DNA from: Salvia splendens
Lineage: Eukaryota; Streptophyta; Magnoliopsida; Lamiales; Lamiaceae
DNA: 64,000 nucleotides
Assembly (NCBI RefSeq): GCF_004379255.2
Contig: NC_056035.1
Coordinates: 22,878,502-22,942,501 of the forward strand
Direction of reading: 5' to 3'
Below the pieces are notes generated by a model. That model ran no database searches, had not been told where the DNA came from, and saw only the letters and a program-made list of their open reading frames with translations. Position numbers and translations under genes: made by a program. Of this stretch, positions 22,657 through 35,457 are shown piece after piece. The first letter of the stretch is position 1. The number at the start of each line of letters is the position of its first letter.

Positions 22657-22936
22657 CTTCCTCACTCCCTATTTAGTTGTGGGCTTTTTTTAGCATAAGA
22701 TTTAACAAAATTGTTTTAGGTGATTTAAGGAGAATAAAATATTCTCACCTTCGTTTGCAATAAAACGTTTCTTTTCAACACGAGTTTTAAGAAAATTTAT
22801 TTTAAATAAGTTAAGTAAAAAGAAAATAAAATAGAAAGGAAAAAAAGATAAAGGAGATAATATAAAGTAAGAAAGAAGAAATGTTTGCCAAAAAAATTAA
22901 TTCAGTTACAGTGAGACAACCGAGGGACAGAGGGAG
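22657..22936. mobile_element. Stowaway-like MITE, degenerate
   Basis: The termini CTTCCTCACTCCCT and (reverse complement) CTCCCTCTGTCCCT are imperfect inverted repeats flanked by TA on both sides. The interior is AT-rich and purine-rich. This resembles Stowaway/Tc1-mariner MITEs, but the ends are eroded. Confidence 0.5.
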
Positions 22937-23436
22937 TATAAATGATAAAGGTAGAGAGATTAAGAAGGGAATAAAGTAAGATAAAGTAAAGTAAGAAGGA
23001 AGAAATATATTGGTTTATTTGCAAAAAAAAATGACTGAGACTCAGCTACATACAGAGTACTTACACATTCATAAATTAACATGTATAATAATTCTGGCTC
23101 CTAACTCCTAAGTCCTACCGAACCTCATTAATTAATCGCAACTTTATATGATTTTGATTTTGGATAGATACATGTTACCACACAACGTGAATTTCACCAA
23201 TCACACAATCCCAAATTAGTTTGTAGTTGTAATAAACCTTGAAGACACGAGCAAAACATGTAGAAGATCAAGGATGAAGGCAAAGTCTGGTAAATCAAAA
23301 AGTTAGAGCAATAGAAAGTACAATTTATTCCAATATGTGGACTAATATTGATATGAATATAGTGGTGGGAGGGGAGGATTCTATGCCAGTTCAGAACACA
23401 GCAACGAGAGGAGGAGGAGGAGGAGGAGGAGAATGG
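22937..23436. other. Intergenic; probable 3' UTR of the RETICULATA-related gene
   Basis: A-rich and AT-rich spacer. A GAGGAGGAGG trinucleotide run at 23407-23431 lies directly after the stop codon of the minus-strand gene. No separate gene is seen. Confidence 0.5.
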
Positions 23437-25622
23437 TCACTGAGCACCAGCCAACCTAGCCCAATCCACAAACTGCATCCCACCATACACATTGTTGGCA
23501 AATCGAACACCAACAGTGAACGCCATTGCAACAGGTGGAACCTTCGTCCCCATCGGAGAAGCTTCCACTATGCGTTCCAACCCGTTGATTATCTGATACC
23601 GAGTGTTGGAAGACACAGCCAGAAAAACTCCTGCACAGTGGGAAAGGATCATAGTTTATATAACATTCTAATCGTAGATTCTCTTCTCTTGGATGTAACA
23701 AGGAGTGTAATACAAAGAAATGGGTTTCAAAGGTAAGAAAACAAGGAATTTAAACAAAGACGAGGGAAATAAAGCAAGGCGTACCCCACACTGCTGCGCT
23801 CTTCAAAAGGGGTGGAACTGGAATATCATCCTCTGATTTCTTAATGCTCCTGAGGAATGTGGAAAATGCTTTTTATGAGAAACACTGTCATAAAAAGAAC
23901 TTCCAGAGTTCATGACAAACAAGAATTTTGGTCAAAACATATTCATGTTTAGATCAAAACACAACCAAGTTTTTGAACTCGAATTGAATATGAGTGCTTC
24001 AGGTGTGTGGCATTATAATGCAAACATTGCAGTTTCGATTAATACAATTATTTCTGATGTATCTCTCCAAACAAAACATACCGCTTGGCTGTCATTATTA
24101 AGTTGGCGATTCCTTGGCCAACGATACCACATCCAAAACCAACCAATCCATATAGAATTCCCTGAAAATTGCAGAGTAAAGAATTAACTCATCATTTACC
24201 GTATCAAAAAGAAAATGCATATCTATGCTATTCTGTAAGACCATTCAGATGCAGTTGTTACCTTGTAGAAATATGTAGCAATTCTCTGATTTACCGAAAA
24301 TCTAGACCCTGGCCTTTCTGCTTCAAATACACTGTTTCATGGCAATTCAAAGTTACACAGTTCAAAGATGAGGCAAACAAAAGTAAGAAAAGACGTTAGA
24401 TAATGAAGTTTCCCTTAAACAATTAAGCTGGTGTTTCTGTAGTTACCTGCTAGGCAACGCTGCATAACCTCTCTGCATCCGCCCAAGAAATCCTTGAGAA
24501 GCAGATATCTGTCCTATTCGGGCATATGGGGCTAGCATACCAACTAGAGCAACATTAACAACCACCCCCACTAGAAGATCAGCAGTGTACAATTCAAACT
24601 CTGCCCAGAAATCTTTCCCTCTCTTTTTCACTTCGGCAAATGTTGCACAACAAGAATCAATCACTATCTACAGAGGATAAACCAATCAGACGTCGTATGA
24701 GTATAATGCTAAAACACCAACTTCTCTAACCAAGGACTAAAATTGCACACATATCTCAGATATCGGACATCTACAGCAACACAAACTCCAAAATATCACA
24801 CACCTAGTATAAGTACATACAGCAAAAAAGAATGTGCGTTGCAAATGGCAAAGGGATAAGGCACAAAGTTTAATAGACCTCAGTTCCAATCTTGAAGAGA
24901 AACGACGGATCAGCTAACATCCTATTCCTAAGCATGGAGGATGACCTCATCAGAAATCCAAGGGGCCAAGCTGAACCCTGCAACCTCAAATGACAAGAAT
25001 CATTATCACTAAACCATCAATCAAAACTATAAAATTTGAATACGAACAAATAAAAAAGTTCAACCTGCAAGTCTAAATATCTTTGCAGAAGCAATTTCCT
25101 TAATCCCACAGTCTTGGCAGCCTCCAACATATCAGCTGGAAGGCTTGCCCCTCTAGCCTCCGTCTCTCTAATCACCTCCTCAAACTTGAGTATCGGCCCA
25201 AACTCCTTCTCTTCGTAATCATCAGCACCATCGTCTCCGCCTCCACCTCCACCACCCGAAAACTTCCCATTTCCACCACTCCCATCAATGAAACCCCCAC
25301 CCCCACCACCAACATCAGTCTTGCTATCAGGAGCGGAAAGATAGCTCTTATCCACAACATTAGCAGCATAATTTTCAATCTCAATCGTGCTAGTGAGTGG
25401 TGGAGTTGAATTAGACTCGGCCTCTGGATTGATTGCATTAACAACCACGAGCGTCTGCCTTTTATTCTTACAAATCAATCTCAAATTAGTTCTACTTCCA
25501 TTAGTACTAAACCACAGGAATCGAGATGTCAAAAGACTCTTGGAGCTGAAGCAGTCAAGCGCAACGACGCCGTTTTCTAAGCTCTTAAAATGGGCTATTC
25601 CAATCGACGAACAACCCGCCAT
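23437..25622 (-). CDS. RER: RETICULATA-related protein, chloroplastic (DUF3411)
   Basis: Seven coding exons on the minus strand: 25065-25622, 24879-24977, 24447-24667, 24262-24331, 24082-24161, 23785-23849, 23437-23630; total 1287 bp, 428 aa, all GT...AG. The ATG at 25622 (MAGCSSIGIAHF) opens a Ser/Arg-rich, plastid-targeting-like N-terminus. Then come Gly-rich runs (about residues 105-130), an acidic stretch, and the conserved DUF3411 part: LRKLLLQRYLDLQGSAWPLG, FLMRSSSMLRNRMLADPSFL, VIDSCCATFAEVKKRGKDFW, LVGMLAPYARIG, VFEAERPGSRFSVNQRIATY, FGCGIVGQGIANLIMTAKR and the C-terminal RFANNVYGGMQFVDWARLAG. RER proteins are chloroplast-envelope membrane proteins needed for normal leaf mesophyll development. 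It resembles RER3/RER4 (about 430 aa); I cannot decide which. Confidence 0.95.
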
Positions 25623-27714
25623 CTTTAATAAACAGTTTCGACAAATTGTAGAGTTTCCTAGCACCAATTAGGTACTTGGTAGCAGAAATGCTGCAGAAAA
25701 TAGTATCAAAGAGATTCATTTTTACAGCAATAGAAGTGAGAAAATAGTGAAGTTTACAAATTGCGATGATGGAAGTAGAAAAGATGGAAATTTGAAGCAG
25801 GAAAGGTTAACGTAAGAGGATACCTGCGAGGGTGAAATGATATTTGTAGAAGGCAACAATGGCAGATAGAGAGGGAGTCGTATTTGCGCGGAGGCAGTGA
25901 AAGCGAATGAGAGAAATGCAAGCTTGATTGGAAGTGGCGGCTCGCCAGCAGCCAGGGGTATTCAGCACGTGGGAAAGTCCACACAGTAGTAGGGTTTTTC
26001 AATATTTCTTTTTATTTATTTTCTGTAAACCTCGAATTATTTTGGCTTTCAAGATAAATTGAAATAATTAAATTGACTGATTATTTTTTATTTAAATATC
26101 TCCTCTAAATCCATATTTGATAATGCAAATGTTCAGCAATCAAGTGATTCAAGTCTATGTTGTTATTGATTACGAAGTCTAAATGACTGAAATCACCTTC
26201 ATCACTCATCACTGTTGGCGGTTGGATTGAATCAAAACTAAATCAAATTGTATGTATAATTTTATTTTCGATTGGGATATTGGTCTTTAAAATATCACAA
26301 GCTTTACATTTTATTTTTTTATTTCTCAGGGTAGGTTAGTCACCATATCCGACCAATTCTGTGCATTTTTTTTATCTTATTTGATACTACTAAATCAACG
26401 TGGTTTTCTATGTAGCTTTTTATCCTACTTGTCACGAACTTAAAGAGTAATCTAAATATCATAAACATTTAATGGTTGTCCACATCTAATAAGATTTTTG
26501 TCGAAGATATCTTATTTGGTGGGAAGGATTGGGAAATAACAAACAAAATGTAAAATTTGAGATATTTTCGACCAATTTTAAAGCTTATGAAAACACCAAA
26601 ATTTGGTCAAAGTTCATGATTTTAGGGACCAATAGATGATCCAAACAAAAATGCATCTAAATCCAGAAATACGACTTAAATCTTGACCTTATGATTAAAT
26701 GATCTAATGGTCAACAATTAACCAAAAACACGGAGGGTCATTATTAAGCAGTTTTAGGTCATAGTATAAAATTTGTGTTTGATGTCAAGTTAAGATCATT
26801 TTAGGTCATGCTTTGTTAGAATGACCTAAAAATAGACTAACAATGACCTAAAAATGCTCTACATCTAATTTTGCTCAGCGGTTTTATATTTGAATCTAGT
26901 TTTGTATAGATCAAAACCCGATATATAGATATATATAAATCCAATGATATGGTGTGAAATCCCTCGTCACTTAAAAATGGAACTAGAAAGGCAAAAGCCA
27001 AAAAGGTGCAAGAATATATGTAGAAAACAACAATCGGGAGATTCTTTATTTCATTAAACAACATTAAATTCTTTATTTCATTAAACAACATTATTATAAG
27101 CTCTTTCGAAGACGATATCATGGCGTTAAAGCATGAATTAACCAAATATGCAGTTAACGAGAAGTGGGATTTTTTCAAGATTTAATTTAAAGTTCTGCTT
27201 TTTGTTTAGTTCAACTAGTGCAAGAAAATCCAACTCTTTCAAATTTATTCAACATTTTCTATTTGTTTATGCAATAATATCAGAAACAAAGATTTTCTAT
27301 TCCAAAAACATATTGACCTAAATTTTATTCAGCATTTTCTATGAACAGAACGAAACTCGGAAAACGATTTACGAATTTGCAATAATGTAGTAATTTCATT
27401 GAAAATAACACCAAAAAATAAAACTAATACAATGTCAAATAATTGAAGCCAGATACAAACTGACATATAGAACAAAATGATACTTCATTTGTAATGGTAG
27501 AGAAGAAAGAAGTGCCCTCATCGCCATTGGGCTTTGATTTGAATTGCCTGAGTTCAACTAACTTAAGTCAGTAACAAAATTGAAAAATTACTTGATTGAA
27601 TGCTTTTGAGGTTTCAATGAACATCAACTCGCGAATCGTAGGCAGAGAATGGCGTACCTTGTCTTATAGTCGTAACAAAATTGGGGGTAACAAGGAAAGA
27701 ACACTTTGCCAGAT
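25623..27714. other. Intergenic; promoter of RER gene and repeat debris
   Basis: 25623-25990 is probably the 5' UTR/promoter of the RER gene. 26000-27400 is AT-rich, with scattered TTTAGGTCATT and AATGACCTAAAA words in both orientations (26690-26860) that suggest a degraded inverted-repeat element, and a 29-bp tandem duplication (ATTCTTTATTTCATTAAAC) near 27037-27090. No gene is supported. Confidence 0.5.
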
Positions 27715-30112
27715 TTATGTGCCAAAGCTACGATCGCCTGCATCTCCAAGTCCAGGAATTATGAACCTGAAAAATGACCAACAATTAAGAAATCTACCAA
27801 AAAACCAAAAAGTTTAATGCAAGCCAAGCAACCATTGATAAACTCGCTTGAATTAGTAGCCTACCCTTTCTCGTTAACAGTGGGGTCGAGGATTCCAGCA
27901 TACACATGAAGCCTGAGATTCAATAAGATATAGTTACTTATACCATACTTCGCAAAAGCTTATCACCACAATCATCAGATATATTTACCCTGGGAACTTC
28001 TCGCTTAATTTCTGAAGGGCAGGAGGAGCAGCAACAGCAGCTATCTGAAGCAACAAAATCGACACAGATAAGTGAATCGAACTATAAGCAATGGTGTAGC
28101 CACAATGTGAAATAAGATAGAAGCACTTTTTTTAAAATGGAAAACCAACCACTTTTATTTGCTTGTTGTCAACACCTCGATCCTTTATCAATTGTATCGC
28201 TGCAACCACAGTACCACCTGAAATATTATGAGAAGAGACATCAAACCATATCACCAATCATCAAACTATATCACCAATCACCATCAGAAGAATGTGCACA
28301 ATACTTCAATTATAGTACACACTTTCAGCAAGATTGATATAAAATCCTCTATGCTCCTGAAAAGTATTAACCTATCAGCCAATAGCTATACTTTAAAAGG
28401 AAGTTTTCCTGTACATGGATTTGCGAACCTCCTGTGGGTATCTACTATCTAAAACTAAAACGACGAGCTTGACGTAGAGAAGGCTTTCTTTCAGCTGAAG
28501 AGCAACCCATATTATTGTAACATTGGCAGTAAAAATTGTGTTATGTTAGCAATATCTGAAAATCTTTACCTGTCGCAAGCATGGGATCCACCACAAATAC
28601 TCGAGAGCCTTCAGGAAATTTATCTGGCAGCCTAATTTAAAGTGAAAAGTTGTTCAGACTCAGACCGTTGGAAAGCCTGACTTTTATAGCAACTATTAAA
28701 ATCAAGAAGAAACTGGAGGCAATCTAAAACATTTTCTTCAGCTTGCAGTTATAGAAAATAGATTAGTAGTGAAGAGTTCAATGCACAAGACATGATTTGA
28801 AACATGTAGAACACATTTAATCCACTTCACCCAATAGACTTAGTTTGCAATCTCTACTTACTTGTTCAAATATACAGATGGCTGAAGTGTTTCTTCATTT
28901 CTGCTGATACCTAGCATAATTAGATCCAATAACGCCACAAAGGAAATTTTAGTAGAACAAACATGGTTTAATCATAATATAAACTCAATTAATCAATGAA
29001 TCAAAGATAATGCTTGAGTAAACAACTATAACAACAAGTGAGTTTGTAAAATGTAGCACCATAGCCAGTGTGCTTAAAAGTTCTGCATTTCATGAGGGAA
29101 AACAGTATTTAGTGGTATTCAAAACGTACAACATGCAATGTTTGAAATGTTATCCATTTTAGTCATAAGAAAAACAACATATCCATACCTAAATGATACG
29201 TATTTGCCACCGGCAAAACTGATGGTGCATGCTCTACCAAAGCCAGGCCAGCTCTCAATATGGGCACAATCTGTAGGATAATGATTGTCTCAAGTATTAA
29301 GCCAAAAACCCAACTACCAAAGTAAAAACTTTAAGACAAAGTATTACAACTTCATTCAGAATAGAGCATGTGTGTGGGTGTGTTTGAGATTGAGACTAAC
29401 TGCAATGGGTTCCCTTGGATCAATAAATTCCACAGTTGTCACACCCATTGGCGACTGGATCTCTCCGCTGATAGTTGGCTGGCAGTAATTCAAAAAACAC
29501 CAAACTTTTAACTCAAATGTGTATGCATAGATAGATATTCTAGCAATAAGCTTAAGCCTAGACTAATGTTTAGCATACATCCCTAAATAAACTAAAAGTC
29601 TACAAATTGCTTTATCAAGTCCTCCTATTTCAAGATACTAGTGCATTGCTCATCAAAGTTTGCTCTTTTTTTGTTAACATGAAGCATATCAATAAGGAAA
29701 AAACACAATGCGAGTTATGAAAGAACTCACTAGCCACTCCCTTGATGCCTCATATATCAGCAATCTCCCAAGCTCAGCCATAGCATTCTCTGAAAAAACA
29801 TAATCAAACAATTGACATAATTTAAAAAGAAAAATGGGGAGAATATTCCATGGCCTAATTCAATAAAGTAGCAAAAGTTGGAATTACTGAATACGGGGCA
29901 AGGCGTCTGCTCATTCCGAAGAACTGAAATCCAGTGCTTAATCAAAGGGTGCGGCGGGACGAACACCTACCAAACCAACAACAGACCTCAATCAACATCA
30001 TAATCCGCAATTAAATAGCTAAATACAAACATTAATTCGAATTAATCCGAACACTCACCAACATTCTGTTGCCAGACACAACAGATTTCTCCGCCGTCGC
30101 TTGGCAATTCAT
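27715..30112 (-). CDS. UPP: Uracil phosphoribosyltransferase
   Basis: Pyrimidine salvage enzyme: uracil + PRPP gives UMP + diphosphate. Eleven coding exons on the minus strand: 30059-30112, 29888-29966, 29731-29789, 29401-29478, 29189-29270, 28862-28910, 28570-28631, 28150-28217, 27989-28044, 27865-27912, 27715-27766; total 687 bp, 228 aa, all GT...AG. Order of motifs: FVPPHPLIKHWISVLRNEQT, MAELGRLLIYEASREWL, PILRAGLALVEHAP, the PRPP loop VVDPMLATGGT, AAVAAPPAL and the uracil-binding end FIIPGLGDAGDRSFGT. The first exon gives only MNCQATAEKSVVSGNRML ahead of the domain, so no plastid transit peptide is visible, unlike the plastid Arabidopsis UPP as I recall it. The frame upstream of the ATG is open for about 20 codons but has no ATG. 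Confidence 0.95.
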
Positions 30113-30815
30113 GGAAATGGCGCGGCGTTTACGACAATCCGAGTGCAAACCCTGGTGAGTGCTATAAATATTAAACAATCTGAGCAAATCATTCCTAAAA
30201 AGTCAGGATGTAATTAATAGAAAATAAAAATATTAATGATAGCGATTACGCGCGTGAGGAATGACGCCTTAATTAAATGTGATGAGGCTAAGAGTGGAGG
30301 ATTCATAACGGCGAAACCCATTTTTTATGATAAATAAAAAAAAAAGATTCCAAAGAAACTGGGAACGAATCCAATATCTTGAGCACCGCACGGACTACGG
30401 AGGATTGCCTCTTTCTTCTCTCATTTCCATATTTACCACATAAATAATATTTTCGAAAATAAGTGGAACATTGCAGCTATGATTTCATTCAGCAATACGA
30501 TTAATTAATGGAATGAATGATTCTTACCTAATCAAAATTCATGTAAATCATTTCTATTTAACATAGTCAACATTACCTTTATTCCGTTCAATTATTCCGT
30601 TCAAATTAATATCACTCATTATCATATAATTATTAATATGAAATTAAGTAGTAGGATTATTTTATTTGAAGAGGGTAGCTATAATGATTTATTATCATAG
30701 AATTATTCGTCTAAGATTAAATTGTGATATCTAATTTCATAAATCAAATACAATACATATTTCATTACTCCTATTAGATATAATCTTGCAAATCGAAAGA
30801 TGTCCTAAAAATATA
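30113..30815. other. Intergenic, AT-rich upstream region of UPP
   Basis: Contains a TATTTATAG word about 50 bp before the UPP ATG (minus strand) that may be its TATA box. The rest is AT-rich with no gene. Confidence 0.45.
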
Positions 30816-31024
30816 CTCCCATTGTTCTATGTTAATAGAGTCATTTTTCTATTTTGAGAAGTTCCAATTAACTAAGTTGAGTCATTTGTATTTTTTATTA
30901 AAAATAATTTTTTATTTTATTTTATTTTATTCTCTCTTACTTTATTCTCTATTATTCATTTAACACACTATTCTTAAACTGTGTGCCAAAAAGAAATATC
31001 TCTATTTACAATGAACGGAGGAAG
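30816..31024. mobile_element. Stowaway-like MITE
   Basis: The left end CTCCCATTGTTCTATGTTAA and the right end (reverse complement) CTTCCTCCGTTCATTGTAAA both run into ATAGAG. The element is flanked by TA on both sides, about 209 bp, AT-rich, with no ORF. Confidence 0.75.
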
Positions 31025-31804
31025 TAAAATTTTAGAATTCAATAATAACAACCTCGAATGAGAAATATACATAATCCCATTATACATGTAACTAATGATA
31101 TTTGCATAAAAGAGAATACCGCTAATGAGATACTAGAATATTTCTGTAATTGTTATTAACTTAGACAGTTAAAACACCACATGGTTATATATGTAAATTA
31201 TTAAAAAAGTTTTACTCTGCAATGGTAATATATCTAAACTATTAAATGTCATATTATCTAAACTATTAATTTTATTACTCTTTATTGTTAAATTCTTTGA
31301 ATTTTTTAGGTGTTTATCTTTGAATTTGTAAAATGCAAAATGCTATGGCGTGTTCGCTTTACAAATGAGCAGAAATAACACTAATTATAACAATTTCTAC
31401 TTGTTCAATTTTTTAATATTCTAATATAGATCTTAAAATAGAAACTCAACTAATGCACAAATCTTTATTTTTCAACTTTATTAAATCTTATGCATTTTAA
31501 AAAATTTCATTCTTTATTTTTAGAAATATTTAATGCATTTGAAACCTACACAATTCACTACACAATTCACATATATATTTAATTATTCTATTTTTTCAAA
31601 TCTTTAAGACATTTTTTTACATTTTCATCATTTTAGTTCTTTAAAAAATATTCTAAGCATTAGAAACCTACCCCATTCACACATGTATTTATTTTTTTCT
31701 GTTTTTTCAAATCTTTTAAAACATTTTTTATATCTTCACCATATTAGCTTTAATTAAATATTTTAATTCCATATCGTTTTGTCATAATATATAATTAGCT
31801 TTTA
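31025..31804. other. Intergenic, AT-rich, no gene seen
   Basis: Very AT-rich. Diverged direct repeats (AATCTTTAAGACATTTTTT and AATCTTTTAAAACATTTTTT, with ACCTAC.C.ATTCAC words) occur at about 31520-31740. Confidence 0.45.
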
Positions 31805-32027
31805 CTCTCGCCGTCCCTCAAGAATATGCACTCTTTCCTTTTTAGTCCGTCCCACAAGAATATGCACCTTCTAATTTTAGAAATGATTTTCTCTCTAACG
31901 AGGTGAGACCCATTATCCACTAACAATGCTTTATTTACTTTTTTCTCTCTACCTCTCTCTTCCTTTACCAATTTATATTAAAACCCGTGCCGACCCCAAA
32001 GTGTATATTCTTTGGGGACGGAGGGAG
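31805..32027. mobile_element. Stowaway-like MITE
   Basis: Left end CTCTCGCCGTCCCTCAAG and right end (reverse complement) CTCCCTCCGTCCCCAAAG, both continuing into AATAT.CAC. TA flanks on both sides, 223 bp, no ORF. Confidence 0.8.
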
Positions 32028-33829
32028 TATTTTCCAATTCCATTCTAATACATATGATGTTTGTAGTGACAAAAATAAAATCAAAATTTTGATTGAGAAA
32101 ATAAATTAAAAAATATAAAGAATTGGTTATATTTGAAGGTTCAAATCGCTATAATTATTTATCGCACCTCTGAAAGCTCTGGATTTTCCTTATCTTCTTT
32201 TGTTGTTCCCCTTTTAGATATTTTGTCGCTATTTATCCTTCGCGCCAACTGAAACGTGAGTTGGTAGTTGCAGATTGATCAAGTCGGAATACCAAATGGA
32301 TCCAGTCGAACAATGTCTTTTGTCACCTGCATGTGTCCCATGGACGGATCCAATGGATAACCTGGCTGAACAACTTGACAAACTTCTACCTACTCGGGCC
32401 TTGTTGAGTGTGTGAACGGAGGAACTCGAAGGCTTTCAAAACCTTAACCCACAATACTATTACTTAGTAAAGGGAAGTAAGGATCGAATCCCACAGGGAT
32501 GATGTGTTCTACATTTGTTGAGGACAAGTTGGGGATGGCCGCTGCCTCGCTTACAAGTGGGTTAAGTTAAGATTACTAAAGGTCTAAATAAACTGAGAGA
32601 TTAACTAAACTGAACTGATCAACTCATTCGAGCTGAGGAACTTGTGCGATGGTTTCCTGAAATAGCCAAACAGAATAAAAGTGAGCCGGTGTCAGAGCTC
32701 TGCAAAACGTATGATAAAGTGAAACTTTTCTAACTAACTCATCTTCCTCATACAACCAAATTGAAAACAGAGTAAATCAGATCTGCAGATATTTCCATCA
32801 TAACGAACTTACATAAAGAAACAAACTCACAAAACTAACGCATGACTCCAAATTAAAGCATAAAGAAGACGACTACGCATGTAGATAAACTGACCGACTA
32901 GTAATAATACATAAATCATAAATCGACAATCAGATCTACAACTACCGAAGCTAAATCAGACACGATCACATCTTCAATCGAGTAAACATACTCAGATCCA
33001 CTCTACTATACTCCAATGTACCAGATCTAAGCATCCTAGCTCATTCCATTCAAAATTCCTTCGCAACCAAGCGAAAATCGTAAGTTAACAGCTCAGATCC
33101 AACAGATTAAACAATAGAAAAAAAAAACTTAGTTGACAGATGCATCATAAATCAGAAATCAAAGATGAATCAGAAAATTCATGCATGGGAACAGAAGATT
33201 TCAACGTGAGTCAAGATCATAACACCAAATCTACTGCATTAGAAACATCCAGAGTTTTGCTACAACATAAGCGTAGACCAAAATGAGACTAAAGCTAAAA
33301 ATAGAGATTGTTTCATCGTCCCTTCTCGGAACGGAATTACAGATTCAAAATGATGAAAATGTAAAAACCAACACCCAACCATGCTAAAACTAAAACTAAA
33401 CTAAAGAACCAAGTGTGTGTTGTGACGAAAATCAGGAGTTTGGAGTGTTGGGAGCTCCCATTTCAACCCTAGGAGAGAGCTGAAGTCTAATAAGTGTTGC
33501 CTCATTTCTCATTCTCTATTTCCATTTATAGGAAGGCGCAAGGTCTTGATCCCTAGGGTAACTACCCTTTGAAAAGTCTCTCTTGCCCTTGCTTTTGGGG
33601 ATCTTTCTTGTGTTTCGCTCCATCTCCTAATCGGGTGCTCCTACCGCATGCCATATAGTCTGACTTGAGCCGTTTGCGCAGCAAAGTAACTCCTTCTCCT
33701 TGATTCGCTTGTCCGCCCAACTGATCCGTTCATTCTCTAAATATGGCGGACATTTGCACACACCTGGCTCACAATTGCACATTAGATTACAGAATTGTGT
33801 GTAGTTTTATCACAGAACACATGCACTTC
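32028..33829. other. Intergenic; possible old LTR fragment
   Basis: No gene. 32380-32520 has the GGATCGAATCCCACAGGGA word, together with ACTATTACTTAGTAAAG, that I associate with plant LTR retrotransposon ends. The rest is AC-rich, unstructured sequence. The last 5 bp, ACTTC (33825-33829), are the left target duplication of the large element that follows. Confidence 0.4.
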
Positions 33830-35018
33830 TGATAAGGCCTATTTCATGCATTGGTTTAAGGGTAAAAAGTACGCTACTTGATATGTTATTGCGCAAAAAC
33901 AAGTGTTAAAAGTGCTGGAATGCATCTTGACCAATGCATCAAGGCTAAACTGATCAAGTTAGTACAAAGGGCGAAAAAAGGCCATAAATCGGGGGAGTTG
34001 ATCACAGGGGGTGATCAAGCAGTCAAGGAGGGGCCCACTGAATTCCATAGGAAGGACACGTAAAGCTGACGGTGCGCATCTTTCTGTTATCAAGGACGAC
34101 ACTCTAAGAAGAGGACACGTGCTGATACATGAGATGCAAAGGACAAGTTGGGCCACCATTATGTTATGAAAAGCGTCGAAGAAGGGCACGTGGCAATCAT
34201 AGAGTTGCTCACTCTCGGTACGAGCGAATATTTCCTGCCAAAAATCGTTATCCAGCTGAAGGACGTGCCGAGCCTATAAATAGAGAATGTGCCACCACAT
34301 GAAAAGCATCCGCTCCTTAGTTAGTTTTAGCTTAGCTTAGTTAACTTTAAATTCTCCTCCAGTTCTTAGCATAGCTTAGTTTAGAATTCTAGTTAGTGAA
34401 GCATAAGATATTCAACGCGACAACAACTTTGGTTCTGCCAGACGTTGTTTCCAGTTTCAATCCGAGAATCGCTCGGTTTACTCGCTTCCAGTTCTTTCAA
34501 TCTCGCAGCTTAGCTTAGTTAAATTTCAATTAATGCTCGTAGTTAGTTTATGCTTTGTATTTCAATTCGCGCACTCTGTTGAGACTTATTTTGGAATCAA
34601 AGTTCTTTTGTTTTCGGAATTTGTGTTAACTGTTTCATTTTAATTTCCGCAGCTTTAATTTTTTCAAGTATTTAGTTATAATGTTCCGGAGCTTGATCAA
34701 GTAGTTAGTCAACTTACTTTTCTGCCTTTTATAATCCTGTAGTTTAAAAAACTATCAAGTTAAAGTGTGGCCACAGCCAACCCCCCTGTTCACTAAACAC
34801 ACACTCGCAACAAATTTTTCTCTGTGGGATCGACCCTGAACTTGCCGCTTTACCGTTAAAGTAGTGCGAAATCGGGAGTTATAAATATTTTCTTGCGTGA
34901 GTCGGTTTGAGGATTGATTTGATTAAGTGGCAACGACAATTTGCTAACTGATCCGACCGGTTCGGTTATCTTCCATATAACTTGATCCAATTTCAATCCG
35001 TCGATCTCGAGCTCACCA
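33830..35018 (+). repeat. 5' LTR of Athila-type element
   Basis: 1189 bp with TG...CA ends. CTATAAATAGAGAATG near 34275 is a likely TATA box; it is followed by repeated TTAGCTTAG words (34316-34380). It matches 50720-51908 base for base in length. Confidence 0.95.
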
Positions 35019-35021
35019 AAA

Positions 35022-35038
35022 TGGCGCCGTTGCCGGGG
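35022..35038 (+). other. Primer binding site, gypsy type
   Basis: TGGCGCCGTTGCCGGGG begins three bases after the 5' LTR end. It gives the plus orientation and supports Athila/Tat-lineage placement. Confidence 0.88.
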
Positions 35039-35457
35039 AAAAATGGTGTTGTTTCACAGATGTGTTTAGCTCATAGGTGTAAATAGTTTTGTTCGTTTCT
35101 TTTAAATTTGTTTTTCCTTCCGTTTATGAACAGGTACCGTCGCGGAGGACTTTGGACTATTCTATCGTGCCCCGAATTTCACACGCTCAGTGGAGAGTCC
35201 AGGAGGCCGGAGTTGTAACAACCCGTTACAAAGCCACCTTAGCAGCAGCTGCGTCGTCATCAATAGGTGAGAACTTATTCAGTGAGGAAAAATGTATTTC
35301 CACACCACCACCATCACCACTAATCGGAAGCAGAGAAGAAAATGGAAGGGACAGACAATGATTCGGGGATTGGTTCCCTACATGCTCACGATGAGTAGGA
35401 GCCTACGCACGCCATAGCCGTTACCCCAGGAATGCGGGAATTATAGTCAAATCTGGA

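Noticed and set aside
35089..35361. 90-codon ORF before gag as a separate gene
   Set aside because: It lies in the leader of the Athila-type element; the gag-like frame nearby is shifted and interrupted, so a separate gene is not supported.
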